A stretch of DNA of 64,000 nucleotides from Myxococcales bacterium (lineage in GTDB: Bacteria > Myxococcota_A > Bradymonadia > UBA7976 > UBA1532). Position 1 is the first letter of the stretch. The number at the start of each line of letters is the position of its first letter. The position numbers and the translations under genes are program-made. The stretch is taken from NCBI GenBank assembly GCA_020633465.1, contig JACKDN010000004.1:186001-250000 (forward strand), read 5' to 3'. The notes beneath the pieces were generated by a model. That model searched no databases. It saw only the letters and a list, made by a program, of their open reading frames with translations, and had not been told where the DNA came from. This document shows, piece after piece, positions 24,346 to 32,873 of the stretch.

Positions 24346-25098
24346 TCAGGGCGGCGGCGGCCCCCCACCGAAGCCCGGCCCCCGCGACGCCTGCCGCATC
24401 GTCCGATAGGCCTCGTACTGCGCCGGCTCGAGCTCGGCCTGCACCTCGGCGTCGGTCGCCGCGCGGATGTCGCGGATGGCGTCGCGCAGATCCATGAACG
24501 TGCCGTCGCGCCGCGCATCGCGGAACAGATCGCCGATGGTGGCCTGCTCGGCCAGCAGCTTGGACTCGACGCTCTCCCTCTGCTCGGCCCCGAGGCCGGC
24601 GGTCTCGGCCAGATCGTCCATCTGCTGCTTCGTGCGCTGGGTGAGCGCCTCGCGCATCTTGGCGAACCGGGCCTCGCGCTCGGCGGTCTGCTCCTCGCGG
24701 ATCAGGTCGCGCAGCTGCGACTTCACGCGCTTGTCGCGGGTCAGCGCCTGGATGGCCAGCTCGCGGTTCAGCGGGGGTGCCGGCGCGGCCTCGTCGGCGC
24801 CGTCGGCCGCCTTGCCCCGCGGGGCCCGGGCCCAGCGGGCCACCCCGGCGGGCGGCGTGCGCTTCGCCGCGCGGGCGGGCTCGGCCTCGGGGGCCGACTC
24901 GAGATCGACCACCTTCTCCTCGAGCGTGCGCACGCGCCGCTGCAGATCGGCCAGCGCCTCGCCGTCGGGATCGCCCGCGGCGGTCGGCGCCGGCCGCCCC
25001 TCGAGCGCGTCGATGCGCCGCCCCTGCCACAGCACCACGCCGCCCAGCACGATCACCGCGCCCACCGCCGCGACCAGGGGCCCCTTGCCGCCGGCCAC
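24346..25098 (-). CDS. Membrane-anchored periplasmic coiled-coil protein, Spy-like
   Basis: This 250-residue protein has one N-terminal membrane anchor (LVAAVGAVIVLGGVVLW), a coiled-coil segment (ALADLQRRVRTLEEKVVDLE) and an Ala/Pro linker. A helical C-terminal half is rich in Arg, Glu and Gln and ends with a Spy/LTXXQ-like segment (ELEPAQYEAYRTMRQ). Such proteins are usually periplasmic chaperones or metal/stress responders; this assignment is by resemblance only. The GTG start at 25098 lies 3 bp after the stop of the C45-family gene, so it is the last gene of a three-gene operon running from 27590. Confidence 0.75.
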   Translation of the reverse strand: MAGGKGPLVAAVGAVIVLGGVVLWQGRRIDALEGRPAPTAAGDPDGEALADLQRRVRTLEEKVVDLESAPEAEPARAAKRTPPAGVARWARAPRGKAADGADEAAPAPPLNRELAIQALTRDKRVKSQLRDLIREEQTAEREARFAKMREALTQRTKQQMDDLAETAGLGAEQRESVESKLLAEQATIGDLFRDARRDGTFMDLRDAIRDIRAATDAEVQAELEPAQYEAYRTMRQASRGPGFGGGPPPP

Positions 25099-25101
25099 CG
25101 C

Positions 25102-26187
25102 TCAGCCCTCCCCGCCGAAGTCGAGGGTGTACCAGCGGCCGCGATCGGCGGGCCCCCGGCAGGCGTAGGCCCGGCGCGCCGCCGGCACCGCGATGAACAC
25201 CGCGTTGGTGGCGGTGCCCTGCTCGTCCTCGGCGTAGCGGTTGACGCTGAGGATGCCGCGGCTGCGATCCGAGAAGAACGCCTTCAGGCTGTCGACGGTC
25301 AGCGCCGGCGCCTCGAGCGCGGCGCTGAGGAACTCGAAGCGCTGCAGGCTGCTGTCGCTGGTGGGCTCGCCCTGCAGCGCGACGTGGTAGTCGCTCAGGC
25401 AGTGGTTGGTGCGGCACAGCGCGCGCGCCGCGGCGTCGCGCTTCACCCGCTTGCCGGGGCTGGCCTCCCACTCGACCTGCCGCTCGGCGTCGGCCAGCCA
25501 GTAGGTGTGCGCGCCGGCCAGCGGCGCCGCCTCGAGCAGCGCGCTGGCGGCGTCGGCGTCGGCGCAGCGCGCCAGCCGATGCAGCACCGTCAGGTAGCCC
25601 ACGCCCGGCCGCGCGTCGCGCGTCTTGATGTTGGTGGTGCCCACCGCCAGCCCGTGGGCGTTGATGCCCATGAGGGTGAGGCAGCCGACGCAGCTGACCG
25701 ACCAGGCCTCCGGGCCCTCGTCGGGCTTGCGGTGGACGGCGACCACGAAGTCGACGTCGGTCGGGTTCAGATCCCAGGTCTGCGCGCCCATGGCGCGCCC
25801 GTCGGCCGCCTGGGCCGCGGGCACGAGCAGGCTGCTGCAGCCCTCGGCGTCGGCGGGCAGCAGCAGCACGTCGCGCATGTCGGTCATGTTGGTCGCGGTG
25901 TACAGGTGCAGGGGCTCGACGCCCGCGCCCTCGGCGATGCCCAGGTGCTCGGCGTGGCCGACGGGATCCCACTCGGCGGCGAGGGCCATGCTGGTGGCGC
26001 CCACCTCGAGGATGCCCGCGGCGCCCGGGGCGCGGCCGCGATCGCGGCAGTACTGGTCGACGGCGGCGAAGCGGACGTCGACGAAGTGGCGGATGCGGTC
26101 GCGCCAGTGCTCGCCCTGGGCGCGCCCCATGGCGCGCGGCGTGCCCTGAACGGTCAGCGTCTCGAGGTGCAGCAGGGGCTCGGTCAC
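25102..26187 (-). CDS. C45-family autoproteolytic acyltransferase/hydrolase (Ntn fold)
   Basis: This 361-residue protein is related to acyl-CoA:6-aminopenicillanate acyltransferase (peptidase C45). EGCSSLLV near residue 115 supplies the expected nucleophile Cys exposed by self-cleavage after Gly. Other family marks are GAQTWDLNP, VSCVGCLTLMGINAHGLAVG (20 residues) and RTNHCLSDY. Such enzymes hydrolyse or transfer acyl groups on small amides and self-process into two chains. The GTG start at 26187 overlaps the amidohydrolase stop (GTGA). No signal peptide is evident. Pairing with an amidohydrolase suggests a small-molecule degradation or modification step; the substrate is unknown. Confidence 0.85.
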   Translation of the reverse strand: MTEPLLHLETLTVQGTPRAMGRAQGEHWRDRIRHFVDVRFAAVDQYCRDRGRAPGAAGILEVGATSMALAAEWDPVGHAEHLGIAEGAGVEPLHLYTATNMTDMRDVLLLPADAEGCSSLLVPAAQAADGRAMGAQTWDLNPTDVDFVVAVHRKPDEGPEAWSVSCVGCLTLMGINAHGLAVGTTNIKTRDARPGVGYLTVLHRLARCADADAASALLEAAPLAGAHTYWLADAERQVEWEASPGKRVKRDAAARALCRTNHCLSDYHVALQGEPTSDSSLQRFEFLSAALEAPALTVDSLKAFFSDRSRGILSVNRYAEDEQGTATNAVFIAVPAARRAYACRGPADRGRWYTLDFGGEG

Positions 26188-27590
26188 GATCGGTCTCCCA
26201 GGTGCGCCAGGCCGGCCCGGCGCAGCAGATGGTGGCGGCGGCCGCGGGCCTCGTCCAGGGCCGCGGCGTAGGCGGCGCTGCGCCGGACGCTGCCGACCAG
26301 ATCGCCCGGCGTGCCGACGACGCGGCCGCCGAGCACCATGGCGTGCAGCGCGGGCGGGGCGTGGGCCAGGGCCAGGGCGCGCAGCGGATCGGCGGCCGGC
26401 CACAGCGCCGGGTGGTCGGCGTCCCACACCGCCAGATCCGCGCGGGCGCCCGCTTCCAAGATGCCCACGCGGTGACGGGGATGCAGGCCGCCGGGGGTCG
26501 ACCACACCGCGTCGAGCAGCGCCGCGGGCGCCCACGCGTCGGCGGCGTGGCGGCGCGCGCGGTGGGCCTGCACGCGGCGGGCGTCGTCCAGGGTGCCGCC
26601 GCGGGCCAGGCGGGCGGCGGCGGGGCCGAAGGTGGTGCTCCAGGCCGCGGCGCCCGCGAGCAGCTCGAGCTCGCCCTGCACGCTCATGCCGTCGTTGCTG
26701 GCCGCGCAGTCGGTGCCCAGCGCCACGCGCAGGCCGGCGGCGCGCCAGGCGGGCACGTCGGCGGGGAAGGCGTACTGCATCTGCGAGGACGGGCAGAAGC
26801 CGAGCACGTGGCGGGCCGGATCGAGCAGGGCGCGATCGGCGTCGCCGCAGAACAAGGCGTGCACCAGCAGCATCGCCGGGGCGGCGTCGAGCACGTCGAC
26901 GGCGGCGAGGCGGGCCACCGGGCTCCGGCCGTGGCGGGCGAAGCTGCGCTCGACCTCTTCGATGGACTGCGCGACGTGGGCGTGCACCGGCAGGGCGCGG
27001 TCGGCCGCGAGGCGGGCGACGCGGCGCCAGAGGGCGTCCGAGACGGTGTCGGTGGCGTGCGGCCCGAGGGCGGCGACGACGCCGGCGGCGGCCAGATCGG
27101 CGTCGGCGTCCAACGCGAGGGTGGCCTCGAGCTGGGCCTCGCAGGCGTCGCGGCCGGGCCCGTCGAGGTCCTGCAGCGTGGGCGCGACCACGCCGCCCAG
27201 GCCCACGTCGCGCAAGCCCTCGGCCAGCGCGGCCCCGTGGTAGTAGTGCTCCCAGACGGTGCCCACGCCGGCCAGCAGCGACTCGTAGGCGCCGATCCGG
27301 GTGAAGGCGCGCACGTCCTCGGCGGTGAGGTGCCGCTCGAGGCGGAAGAAGAGATCCTCGACGACGTTGCCCGCCATCGTCGCCGCGTCGCTCAGCCCGC
27401 GGAAGGCGACCATGGGCAGGTGCGTGTGGGCGTTGACGAAGGCGGGCGTGACGAGGTGGTCGCCCAGGTCGAGGGCGCCGTCCGGCGCCGCGCCGACCCG
27501 CTCGACGCCGACGATCAGCCCCCCTTCGAGGCTCAACGCCGCCGGCACGAAGGCGCCGCCCTGCAGCACCCGCGAGGAGAAGACGATCAC
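26184..27590 (-). CDS. Amidohydrolase-family metal-dependent deaminase/hydrolase
   Basis: This 468-residue protein is of the MtaD/SsnA/chlorohydrolase class. The metal-binding NAHTHLPM lies near residue 53, HAHVAQSIEE carries a later metal His, and GTDCAASND holds the catalytic Asp near residue 290. The C-terminal beta-sandwich is present (GARADLAVWDADHP). Known relatives deaminate adenosine derivatives, guanine or triazines; specificity cannot be read here. The GTG start at 27590 opens an operon with the C45 hydrolase and the Spy-like protein. It is divergent from the DUF2007 gene, with a 129-bp gap. Confidence 0.88.
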   Translation of the reverse strand: MIVFSSRVLQGGAFVPAALSLEGGLIVGVERVGAAPDGALDLGDHLVTPAFVNAHTHLPMVAFRGLSDAATMAGNVVEDLFFRLERHLTAEDVRAFTRIGAYESLLAGVGTVWEHYYHGAALAEGLRDVGLGGVVAPTLQDLDGPGRDACEAQLEATLALDADADLAAAGVVAALGPHATDTVSDALWRRVARLAADRALPVHAHVAQSIEEVERSFARHGRSPVARLAAVDVLDAAPAMLLVHALFCGDADRALLDPARHVLGFCPSSQMQYAFPADVPAWRAAGLRVALGTDCAASNDGMSVQGELELLAGAAAWSTTFGPAAARLARGGTLDDARRVQAHRARRHAADAWAPAALLDAVWSTPGGLHPRHRVGILEAGARADLAVWDADHPALWPAADPLRALALAHAPPALHAMVLGGRVVGTPGDLVGSVRRSAAYAAALDEARGRRHHLLRRAGLAHLGDRS

Positions 27591-27719
27591 GCGCGAGACG
27601 ATGGCCGGCCGGGGTCGCGCGCGTCAACCCGGGCGTGGGCGCGCCGGCCGCCAAGCCTCTTGCGCCCGGGGGCGGCCTGCGCGACCGTGCCCTCGGACCG
27701 GATGGAGAGGTAGGTCGCC

Positions 27720-28301
27720 ATGTTGTACCCGGAAGCCACGCTCGAGGAGTCGCGCGCCATGAAGGGGCGCCTGGGCGCCATCGCCTTCGCGGTGCTGCGG
27801 GGCTTGAAGGAGGGTGGCGCCAGCGCCGACGAGCTGGCCACGACCGAGGCGTTGATGACGCGCTGCTTCGAGCAGCTGAGCGATCACGACTGCGACGTGC
27901 TGGTCGAGGTGGTCGAGACGCGCCTCGAAGAGGCCAGCGAGCACGGGGCGTGGGACGCGTCGGAGAAGCTGGCCGGCCGGCTGACCATGCCCGAGGCGCA
28001 CATCGTGCACGACGCGCTGCAGCAGCAGGGCATCGAGACCGAGATCCGCCACGAGCACCTGAGCAGCGGCGACTTCCCCAACCCGAACACCGACGTCGAG
28101 CTGTGGGTGCGGGCGGACGATCTGCCGCGCGCGAAGGAGCTGCTCTCGGCCATCGACACGCAGAGCGCCGAGACGGTGCGCTGCCCCGAGTGCGACGCCG
28201 AGAACCCCGCCCACTTCGGCCAGTGCTGGAGCTGCAGCGCGGTGCTCAGCCGCGAGGCGGCCGCCCCGGCCGCGCCCGCCGCCGACGACGCCGAAGGCTG
28301 A
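27720..28301 (+). CDS. DUF2007 (putative signal-transducing) domain protein with zinc ribbon
   Basis: This 193-residue soluble protein has a helical N-terminal half. Next comes a DUF2007 domain (about 95-145: MPEAHIVHDALQQQGIE, then DVELWVRADDLPRAKELL) and a C-terminal CPEC/CWSC zinc ribbon (RCPECDAENPAHFGQCWSC). The Ala/Pro tail follows. DUF2007 proteins are small and of unknown role; the fused zinc finger suggests nucleic-acid or protein contact. The start has GGAGAGG upstream. Its last 56 bp overlap the end of the convergent protease gene. Confidence 0.82.
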   Translation: MLYPEATLEESRAMKGRLGAIAFAVLRGLKEGGASADELATTEALMTRCFEQLSDHDCDVLVEVVETRLEEASEHGAWDASEKLAGRLTMPEAHIVHDALQQQGIETEIRHEHLSSGDFPNPNTDVELWVRADDLPRAKELLSAIDTQSAETVRCPECDAENPAHFGQCWSCSAVLSREAAAPAAPAADDAEG

Positions 28302-29481
28302 AGGCCAGCAGCGCCCACCCCCACCCCAGCGCCGCGCCGCCGCCGGCCGCAGCGCAGCCGCCCCGGAAGCGGGCGCCGCCCGTCGCCACCGGCACCGCCT
28401 CGGCCACCGACCGCGCGTAGCACACCGGCACGCAGTCCGAGACGCCGGGCGTACAGGTCTGGCCCGCCGCGGCGCAGTCCACCGTCTCGACGCGCCCCCC
28501 GCGGCAGCGCCGCAGGATGGCCCCCTCGCAGGTGACGCCCTCGTCGGCCGCGCAGAGGGCCGGCGGCACGCAGTCCGGGCCGGTGGCCGTCGCGCCGCAG
28601 GTGGCGCCCTCGAGCCGGCAGTCGCGCTCGAGGGGCAGCACGCCCGCGCACCAGCGCAGGATCTCGCCGTCGCAGCGCCCGCGCTCGCTCAGGCCCCCGC
28701 ACAGCGCGCCCAAGCCGCGGCCCTCGAGGCGCGCCGCCTCGGCCTCGATCCACAGGCGCACGCGGTCGACGCGCAGCATCCAGTCCTTCTGGGTGGCCAG
28801 CCAGACCTCGATGGCCTCGGGCGTGTCGGCCAGGTCGGGGCAGTCGCGGTTGCCGCCGACCTCGATGGCCACGACCGCCGGGCGCTGCAGCACCGGATCG
28901 AGCATCAGCAGCGGCCCGCCCGAGTCGCCCTTGCACAGGGCCTGGCGCGGGCTGTCGAGCAGCAGGAAGGCGGGCTCGACGCAGCCGACGTTCAGATCGG
29001 CGAAGCGGCGCCCGGCCGCCACCCCGTCGCCCTGGTGGCCGTACCCCACCGCGGTCAGCGTGTGGCCCAGCAGTCCCTCGGGCGGCGTGATGGCCAGCGG
29101 CAGCGGCGAGAAGGCGGGCAGCGCGGCGTCGAGGGGCTGATCGAGCAGCACCAGCGCCACGTCGTCGTGCGGATGCAGCGCCGCGTCGACCACCGCCGCC
29201 GTGGCCAGGGGTGCTGTGCCGTCCGGCCCGACGCTGACCTCGAACCCGTCGACGCCGGCCGCGAAGCAGTGCCCCGCGGTCAGCGCCACGCGCGCGGTGA
29301 GCAGCGTGACCGTGCACTGATGCCCGTCGGGCCCGGGCTGGCCGGCGAAGTGCAGCCAGCCCACCGCCGCCAGCTCACCGGGCGTCAGCGCGACCGTCCC
29401 CGGGGTGGGGTCGCCGGCGAAGATCGGGTCGTGGCGGACACCCCAGGGCGGGGCGAGCAGGAGGACCAGCAGGGCGAGCAT
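28246..29481 (-). CDS. Secreted trypsin-like serine protease with MYXO-CTERM-like tail
   Basis: This 411-residue exported protein begins with a hydrophobic signal (MLALLVLLLAPPWG). A chymotrypsin-fold (S1) domain follows with the full triad: His in LTAGHCF, Asp in HPHDDVALVLLD and Ser in CKGDSGGPLL. Repeated cysteine motifs (GRCDGEILRWC, VTCEGAILRRC) come next. The C terminus has Cys-Ala, a hydrophobic helix (GWGWALLAFSL) and six Arg, as in MYXO-CTERM proteins. It then continues nine residues (ARPGRPPRG), which is atypical. The end overlaps the DUF2007 gene by 56 bp on the opposite strand. It should be surface-anchored or secreted. Confidence 0.88.
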   Translation of the reverse strand: MLALLVLLLAPPWGVRHDPIFAGDPTPGTVALTPGELAAVGWLHFAGQPGPDGHQCTVTLLTARVALTAGHCFAAGVDGFEVSVGPDGTAPLATAAVVDAALHPHDDVALVLLDQPLDAALPAFSPLPLAITPPEGLLGHTLTAVGYGHQGDGVAAGRRFADLNVGCVEPAFLLLDSPRQALCKGDSGGPLLMLDPVLQRPAVVAIEVGGNRDCPDLADTPEAIEVWLATQKDWMLRVDRVRLWIEAEAARLEGRGLGALCGGLSERGRCDGEILRWCAGVLPLERDCRLEGATCGATATGPDCVPPALCAADEGVTCEGAILRRCRGGRVETVDCAAAGQTCTPGVSDCVPVCYARSVAEAVPVATGGARFRGGCAAAGGGAALGWGWALLAFSLRRRRRRARPGRPPRG

Positions 29482-29585
29482 CGCGGCGCATTCTGGCAGA
29501 AGCGAGGCGCCGCGGTCGACCGGCGGTCACGCGGGCGGGCAGGTTGGCCCGCCGCACGCGGCGGCGCGCCCAGCCCCGAAGCGGC

Positions 29586-30794
29586 TCAGAACGTGTAGGT
29601 GGCCGACACCATCGTGAACAGCTGGCTGTCGCCGCCGACGAAGTCGGGGCCCTGGGTCAGCCAGCCGTGGCTCAGCGAGCCGTCGATGGTCAGCTGGTCG
29701 AACACCAGGCCGAAGCCCGCGTTCCAGCCGAAGCTGCCGGTCTGGTTGCCCTCGCGGCCGGCGGCCTCGTTGCCCGGCTCGTCGCTCTGGCCGGTGAACG
29801 CGAAGAAGTACTCCATGCCGCTGCGGAAGGCGAGCCACTGGGTGATGTAGGCCTCGAGCGACATGCGCGCGCCGGGCAGCACGAACTGGGTGTTCGTGAC
29901 CTGGTCGTCGCTGCCCTCGCTGCTGGGATCGAAGCTGCTGTAGCCGAAGGCGACGACGGCGTAGGCCGCGACGATCGCGTTCATGCTGTCGAGGCGGTAC
30001 TGCGGCCCGAGGCCGCCGAGCAGGCCGAAGTTCACGCGCGACGCGGTGTCGTTGGCGGCCTCGTTGGTCAGCGACCAGTTGGCGAAGCCGAGCTGGCCCA
30101 GGTAGCCGAGCGCGATCTTGTCACCCATCGGCGAGAAGCCGCGGATGAGGCCGGTCAGGCCGAACATGGTGCCGGTGTTCACGTCGTTGCCGCCGGCGAC
30201 GGTGCCGCCGGTGGCCAGGAAGATGTCGGCGCTGGCGTCGAAGTCGCCGGCCGAGAAGCCGCCGGTCAGCTTCAGGGTGAACTGGCTGTTGTTGTTCTCG
30301 CCGCCGCCGCCGGCCGGCTTGCTGTAGTCCTGGCCGTTGCCGATGCCCAGGCGGAAGCCCATCGCGCTGTCACCCCCGAGGGAGAACGCGATGACCGCGT
30401 CGATCAGCGTGTTGGGCGCGACGAAGGTGCCATCGTACGGGTTGGGCGGGGTGCCCAGCTGGCCCAGCTCGTAGTTGCGGTTCGTCGTCACGAGCGCGCT
30501 GAGCGCGTCCGCGTTGAGGGCCGCGCTGGTGACGTCGGCGCGGTTCAGCAGGATGCCGAAGCCGAAGTCGGGCTGGCCGAGCAGCAGCATGCCGCTGCCC
30601 TCGTTGGCCGTCGCGCCGTAGTCGAAGTTGATCAGGTTCCGGTACTTCAGCACCGCCTGCGGGAAGAAGAAGACGTCGTCCTTGTCCTGGATGAGGATGT
30701 TGTTCGCCAGGCCGGTGCGGCGACCGGCGAAGGCCGGGGCGGACATCGAGACGGCCAGGGCGCAGACGGCCAGAGTCTTCAGGGTACGCGACAC
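29586..30794 (-). CDS. Outer-membrane beta-barrel protein
   Basis: This 402-residue protein has a classic signal peptide (MSRTLKTLAVCALAVSMSAP, cleavage after AFA). It has alternating hydrophobic/polar strands and ends in MVSATYTF, an aromatic C terminus recognised by the BAM machinery. The amino-acid composition (Gly, Asn, Phe, Ser) differs from the Ala/Arg-rich cytoplasmic proteins around it. Start: GTG at 30794 with GGAGGT six bases upstream. The 107 bp upstream contains TATAGG on the minus strand (30834-30829), a possible -10. No family was recognised; it is transcribed alone or after the M61 peptidase. Confidence 0.85.
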   Translation of the reverse strand: MSRTLKTLAVCALAVSMSAPAFAGRRTGLANNILIQDKDDVFFFPQAVLKYRNLINFDYGATANEGSGMLLLGQPDFGFGILLNRADVTSAALNADALSALVTTNRNYELGQLGTPPNPYDGTFVAPNTLIDAVIAFSLGGDSAMGFRLGIGNGQDYSKPAGGGGENNNSQFTLKLTGGFSAGDFDASADIFLATGGTVAGGNDVNTGTMFGLTGLIRGFSPMGDKIALGYLGQLGFANWSLTNEAANDTASRVNFGLLGGLGPQYRLDSMNAIVAAYAVVAFGYSSFDPSSEGSDDQVTNTQFVLPGARMSLEAYITQWLAFRSGMEYFFAFTGQSDEPGNEAAGREGNQTGSFGWNAGFGLVFDQLTIDGSLSHGWLTQGPDFVGGDSQLFTMVSATYTF

Positions 30795-30901
30795 GGTGAG
30801 ACCTCCGTGGGTGTCGGTTTTCGGGCCCCCTATACCCTCTGAGCGCCTCCGCCGGTAGGGTTTTCGTGGTGGTTTCGTGCGCGCGCGCAAGAAAACACCG
30901 T

Positions 30902-32749
30902 TCACCCACCGGCGGCCTTCAACCAGGCCGCCCGGCGCGCCTTCGCCGCGGCGTCCGCGTCGGGATCGGGCTCGAGCCGCCACGTGCGGCGGGGCGCCTC
31001 GCCCAGCGTCACCCGGACGGTCCGCAGCCGCTCCCGGCGCGCGAGCAGCAGCTCGACCTGGGCGCCGGGCGCGTACTGCGCCCGCCGCGCGTCCCAGCCC
31101 CCGGGCGGCACGCGGTAGCCCTGCGCCGCCAGCAGCTCGTCGCCGACGTTGATGCCCGCGGCGTGCGCCGGCGTGTCGCGCAGCACCCGCGTCACCACGT
31201 TGCGCCCGTCGAGCTCGAGCCCCAGCCACCCCTTCTCGGCGGTCCCCTTGCCCTTGCCCTTCCCCTTCCCCTTGTCCTGGCCCTTGCCCTCGCCCGCCCC
31301 CTGGTCCGCGAACCGCAGCCCGAACACCTTCAGCGCCTCGCCGTAGTCGATCGTCTCGAGGGGCGCCGCCACCCGCCGCGCGATCCACGGGGCCAGATCC
31401 TCGCCGGCCACCGACGACGCCAGCGCCGCGAACTGCTGCGGCGTGTAGCCCGTCTCGCCGAAGCGCGCCCACGCCGCCCGCAGCACGTCGTCGAGGGTCT
31501 TCGTGTGCCCGCTCGCCGCCCGCACCCGCGCGTCGAGCAGCCAGCCCACCAGCGCCCCGCCCCCGTAGTAGCTCACCGTCGTGTTCGCCGAGTTCTCGTC
31601 GGGCCGGTAGTGCTTGATCCACGCGTCGAAGCTGGCGTCCTCGAGCGAGCGCACCGCGCGCCCCGGCGTCTTCTCGACCGCCTCGATCGTCTTCGACAGC
31701 GCCTCGAGGTACTGCCCCTCGGTCATCATGCCGGCGCGCCGCACCAGCAGGTCGTCGTAGTACGAGGTCAGCCCCTCGGCGATCCAGAGGCTGCGCGTGT
31801 AGTTCTCGGTCTCGTAGTCGAAGGGCCCCAGCTCGACCGGCCGCATGCGCTTCACGTTCCAGGCGTGGAAGAACTCGTGGCTCACCAGCCCCAGCCAGTC
31901 GCGCCGCTCGGCCGGCACGCGCCAGGCCCACCGGCTGGCCATCATCACCGTCGAGTCGAGGTGCTCGAGGCCGCCGCGCGCCTCGGTCAACAGCTGCAGG
32001 AAGACGTAGCGGTCGTAATCGGGCAGGCGGCCCCACAGCGCCGCGTTCGCCTCGACCACCCGCCGCACCGCGTCGGCCGCCGCGTCCGCGTCCCACAGCC
32101 CGCCGCCGCCCTGCAGCACCAGGACGTGCGGCTTGCCCCCGACCTCGAAGCGCCGCACCTCGGCCTGCCCCAGCAGCACCGGCGAGTCGACCACCGTGTC
32201 GAAGTCCGGCGCGCGGAAGTGCCCGGCCTTGCCGTTCGGGTGCGCAGGCAGCGCGGTGTGCGGCGCGCCCCACCCCGCCGGCCCCTCGAACACCACGTCG
32301 AAGGGCCCCGCCCCGCTCACGCGGCCCACCGGCACCAGCCAGCTCGGCGCGCCGTTGATCAGCGCGAAGTCGGCCTCGATCCAGTTGGTGCGCACCGACA
32401 TCTCGCGCCCGTACAGGCGATAGCGCACGGTCACCTCGGCCGCGCCGCGCGTCTCGACCACCCAGCGGTTCTTGGCCGTCTTGTTCACGGCCAGCGCGCC
32501 CGCCGGCCCGCGCGCGGTCACGCCCTCGACGTGTCGGCTGAATTCGCGCACCAGGTACGAGCCCGGCGTCCAGACCGCCATCATCAGCTCGAGGCGCGGC
32601 GCGCCGCCGGTCGGCAGCCGCGCCTCGACCTCGGCGTAATGCGTCTCGGGCGCCGGAAAGCGCATCGTGTAGTGCAGGGGCGGCGCCGCGTGGGCGGCCG
32701 CCGCGGTCCACAGCAGGGCGGCGACGAACAGCATCGATGGGCGCAACAC
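30902..32749 (-). CDS. M61-family (glycyl aminopeptidase) metallopeptidase with PDZ domain
   Basis: This protein has about 615 residues. It has a signal peptide (LRPSMLFVAALLWTAAAAHA), an N-terminal beta domain (YTMRFPAPETHYAEVEARL) and the zinc motif HEFFHAWNVKR with downstream Glu in IAEGLTSYYDD. A PDZ domain follows (GWLGLELDGRNVV, VLRDTPAHAAGINVGDELLA). M61 peptidases are periplasmic or secreted aminopeptidases. Just before the PDZ is a pure Lys/Gly tract (31243-31294). The GTG start at 32749 is preferred because GCGAGG precedes it and it gives a basic n-region; the ATG at 32734 is the alternative. It is divergent from hslO. Confidence 0.88.
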   Translation of the reverse strand: MLRPSMLFVAALLWTAAAAHAAPPLHYTMRFPAPETHYAEVEARLPTGGAPRLELMMAVWTPGSYLVREFSRHVEGVTARGPAGALAVNKTAKNRWVVETRGAAEVTVRYRLYGREMSVRTNWIEADFALINGAPSWLVPVGRVSGAGPFDVVFEGPAGWGAPHTALPAHPNGKAGHFRAPDFDTVVDSPVLLGQAEVRRFEVGGKPHVLVLQGGGGLWDADAAADAVRRVVEANAALWGRLPDYDRYVFLQLLTEARGGLEHLDSTVMMASRWAWRVPAERRDWLGLVSHEFFHAWNVKRMRPVELGPFDYETENYTRSLWIAEGLTSYYDDLLVRRAGMMTEGQYLEALSKTIEAVEKTPGRAVRSLEDASFDAWIKHYRPDENSANTTVSYYGGGALVGWLLDARVRAASGHTKTLDDVLRAAWARFGETGYTPQQFAALASSVAGEDLAPWIARRVAAPLETIDYGEALKVFGLRFADQGAGEGKGQDKGKGKGKGKGTAEKGWLGLELDGRNVVTRVLRDTPAHAAGINVGDELLAAQGYRVPPGGWDARRAQYAPGAQVELLLARRERLRTVRVTLGEAPRRTWRLEPDPDADAAAKARRAAWLKAAGG

Positions 32750-32873
32750 GGGGGCCTCGCGCGCTTCACGGGGGCCGCCACCCATATCACGCCGTTGACC
32801 TGTCGACCACACCGGGTACCCTGCCCGCTCCCGCACCCCGGCACCCGCCGGGCGTCCACTCGCTGGAGGTCGC

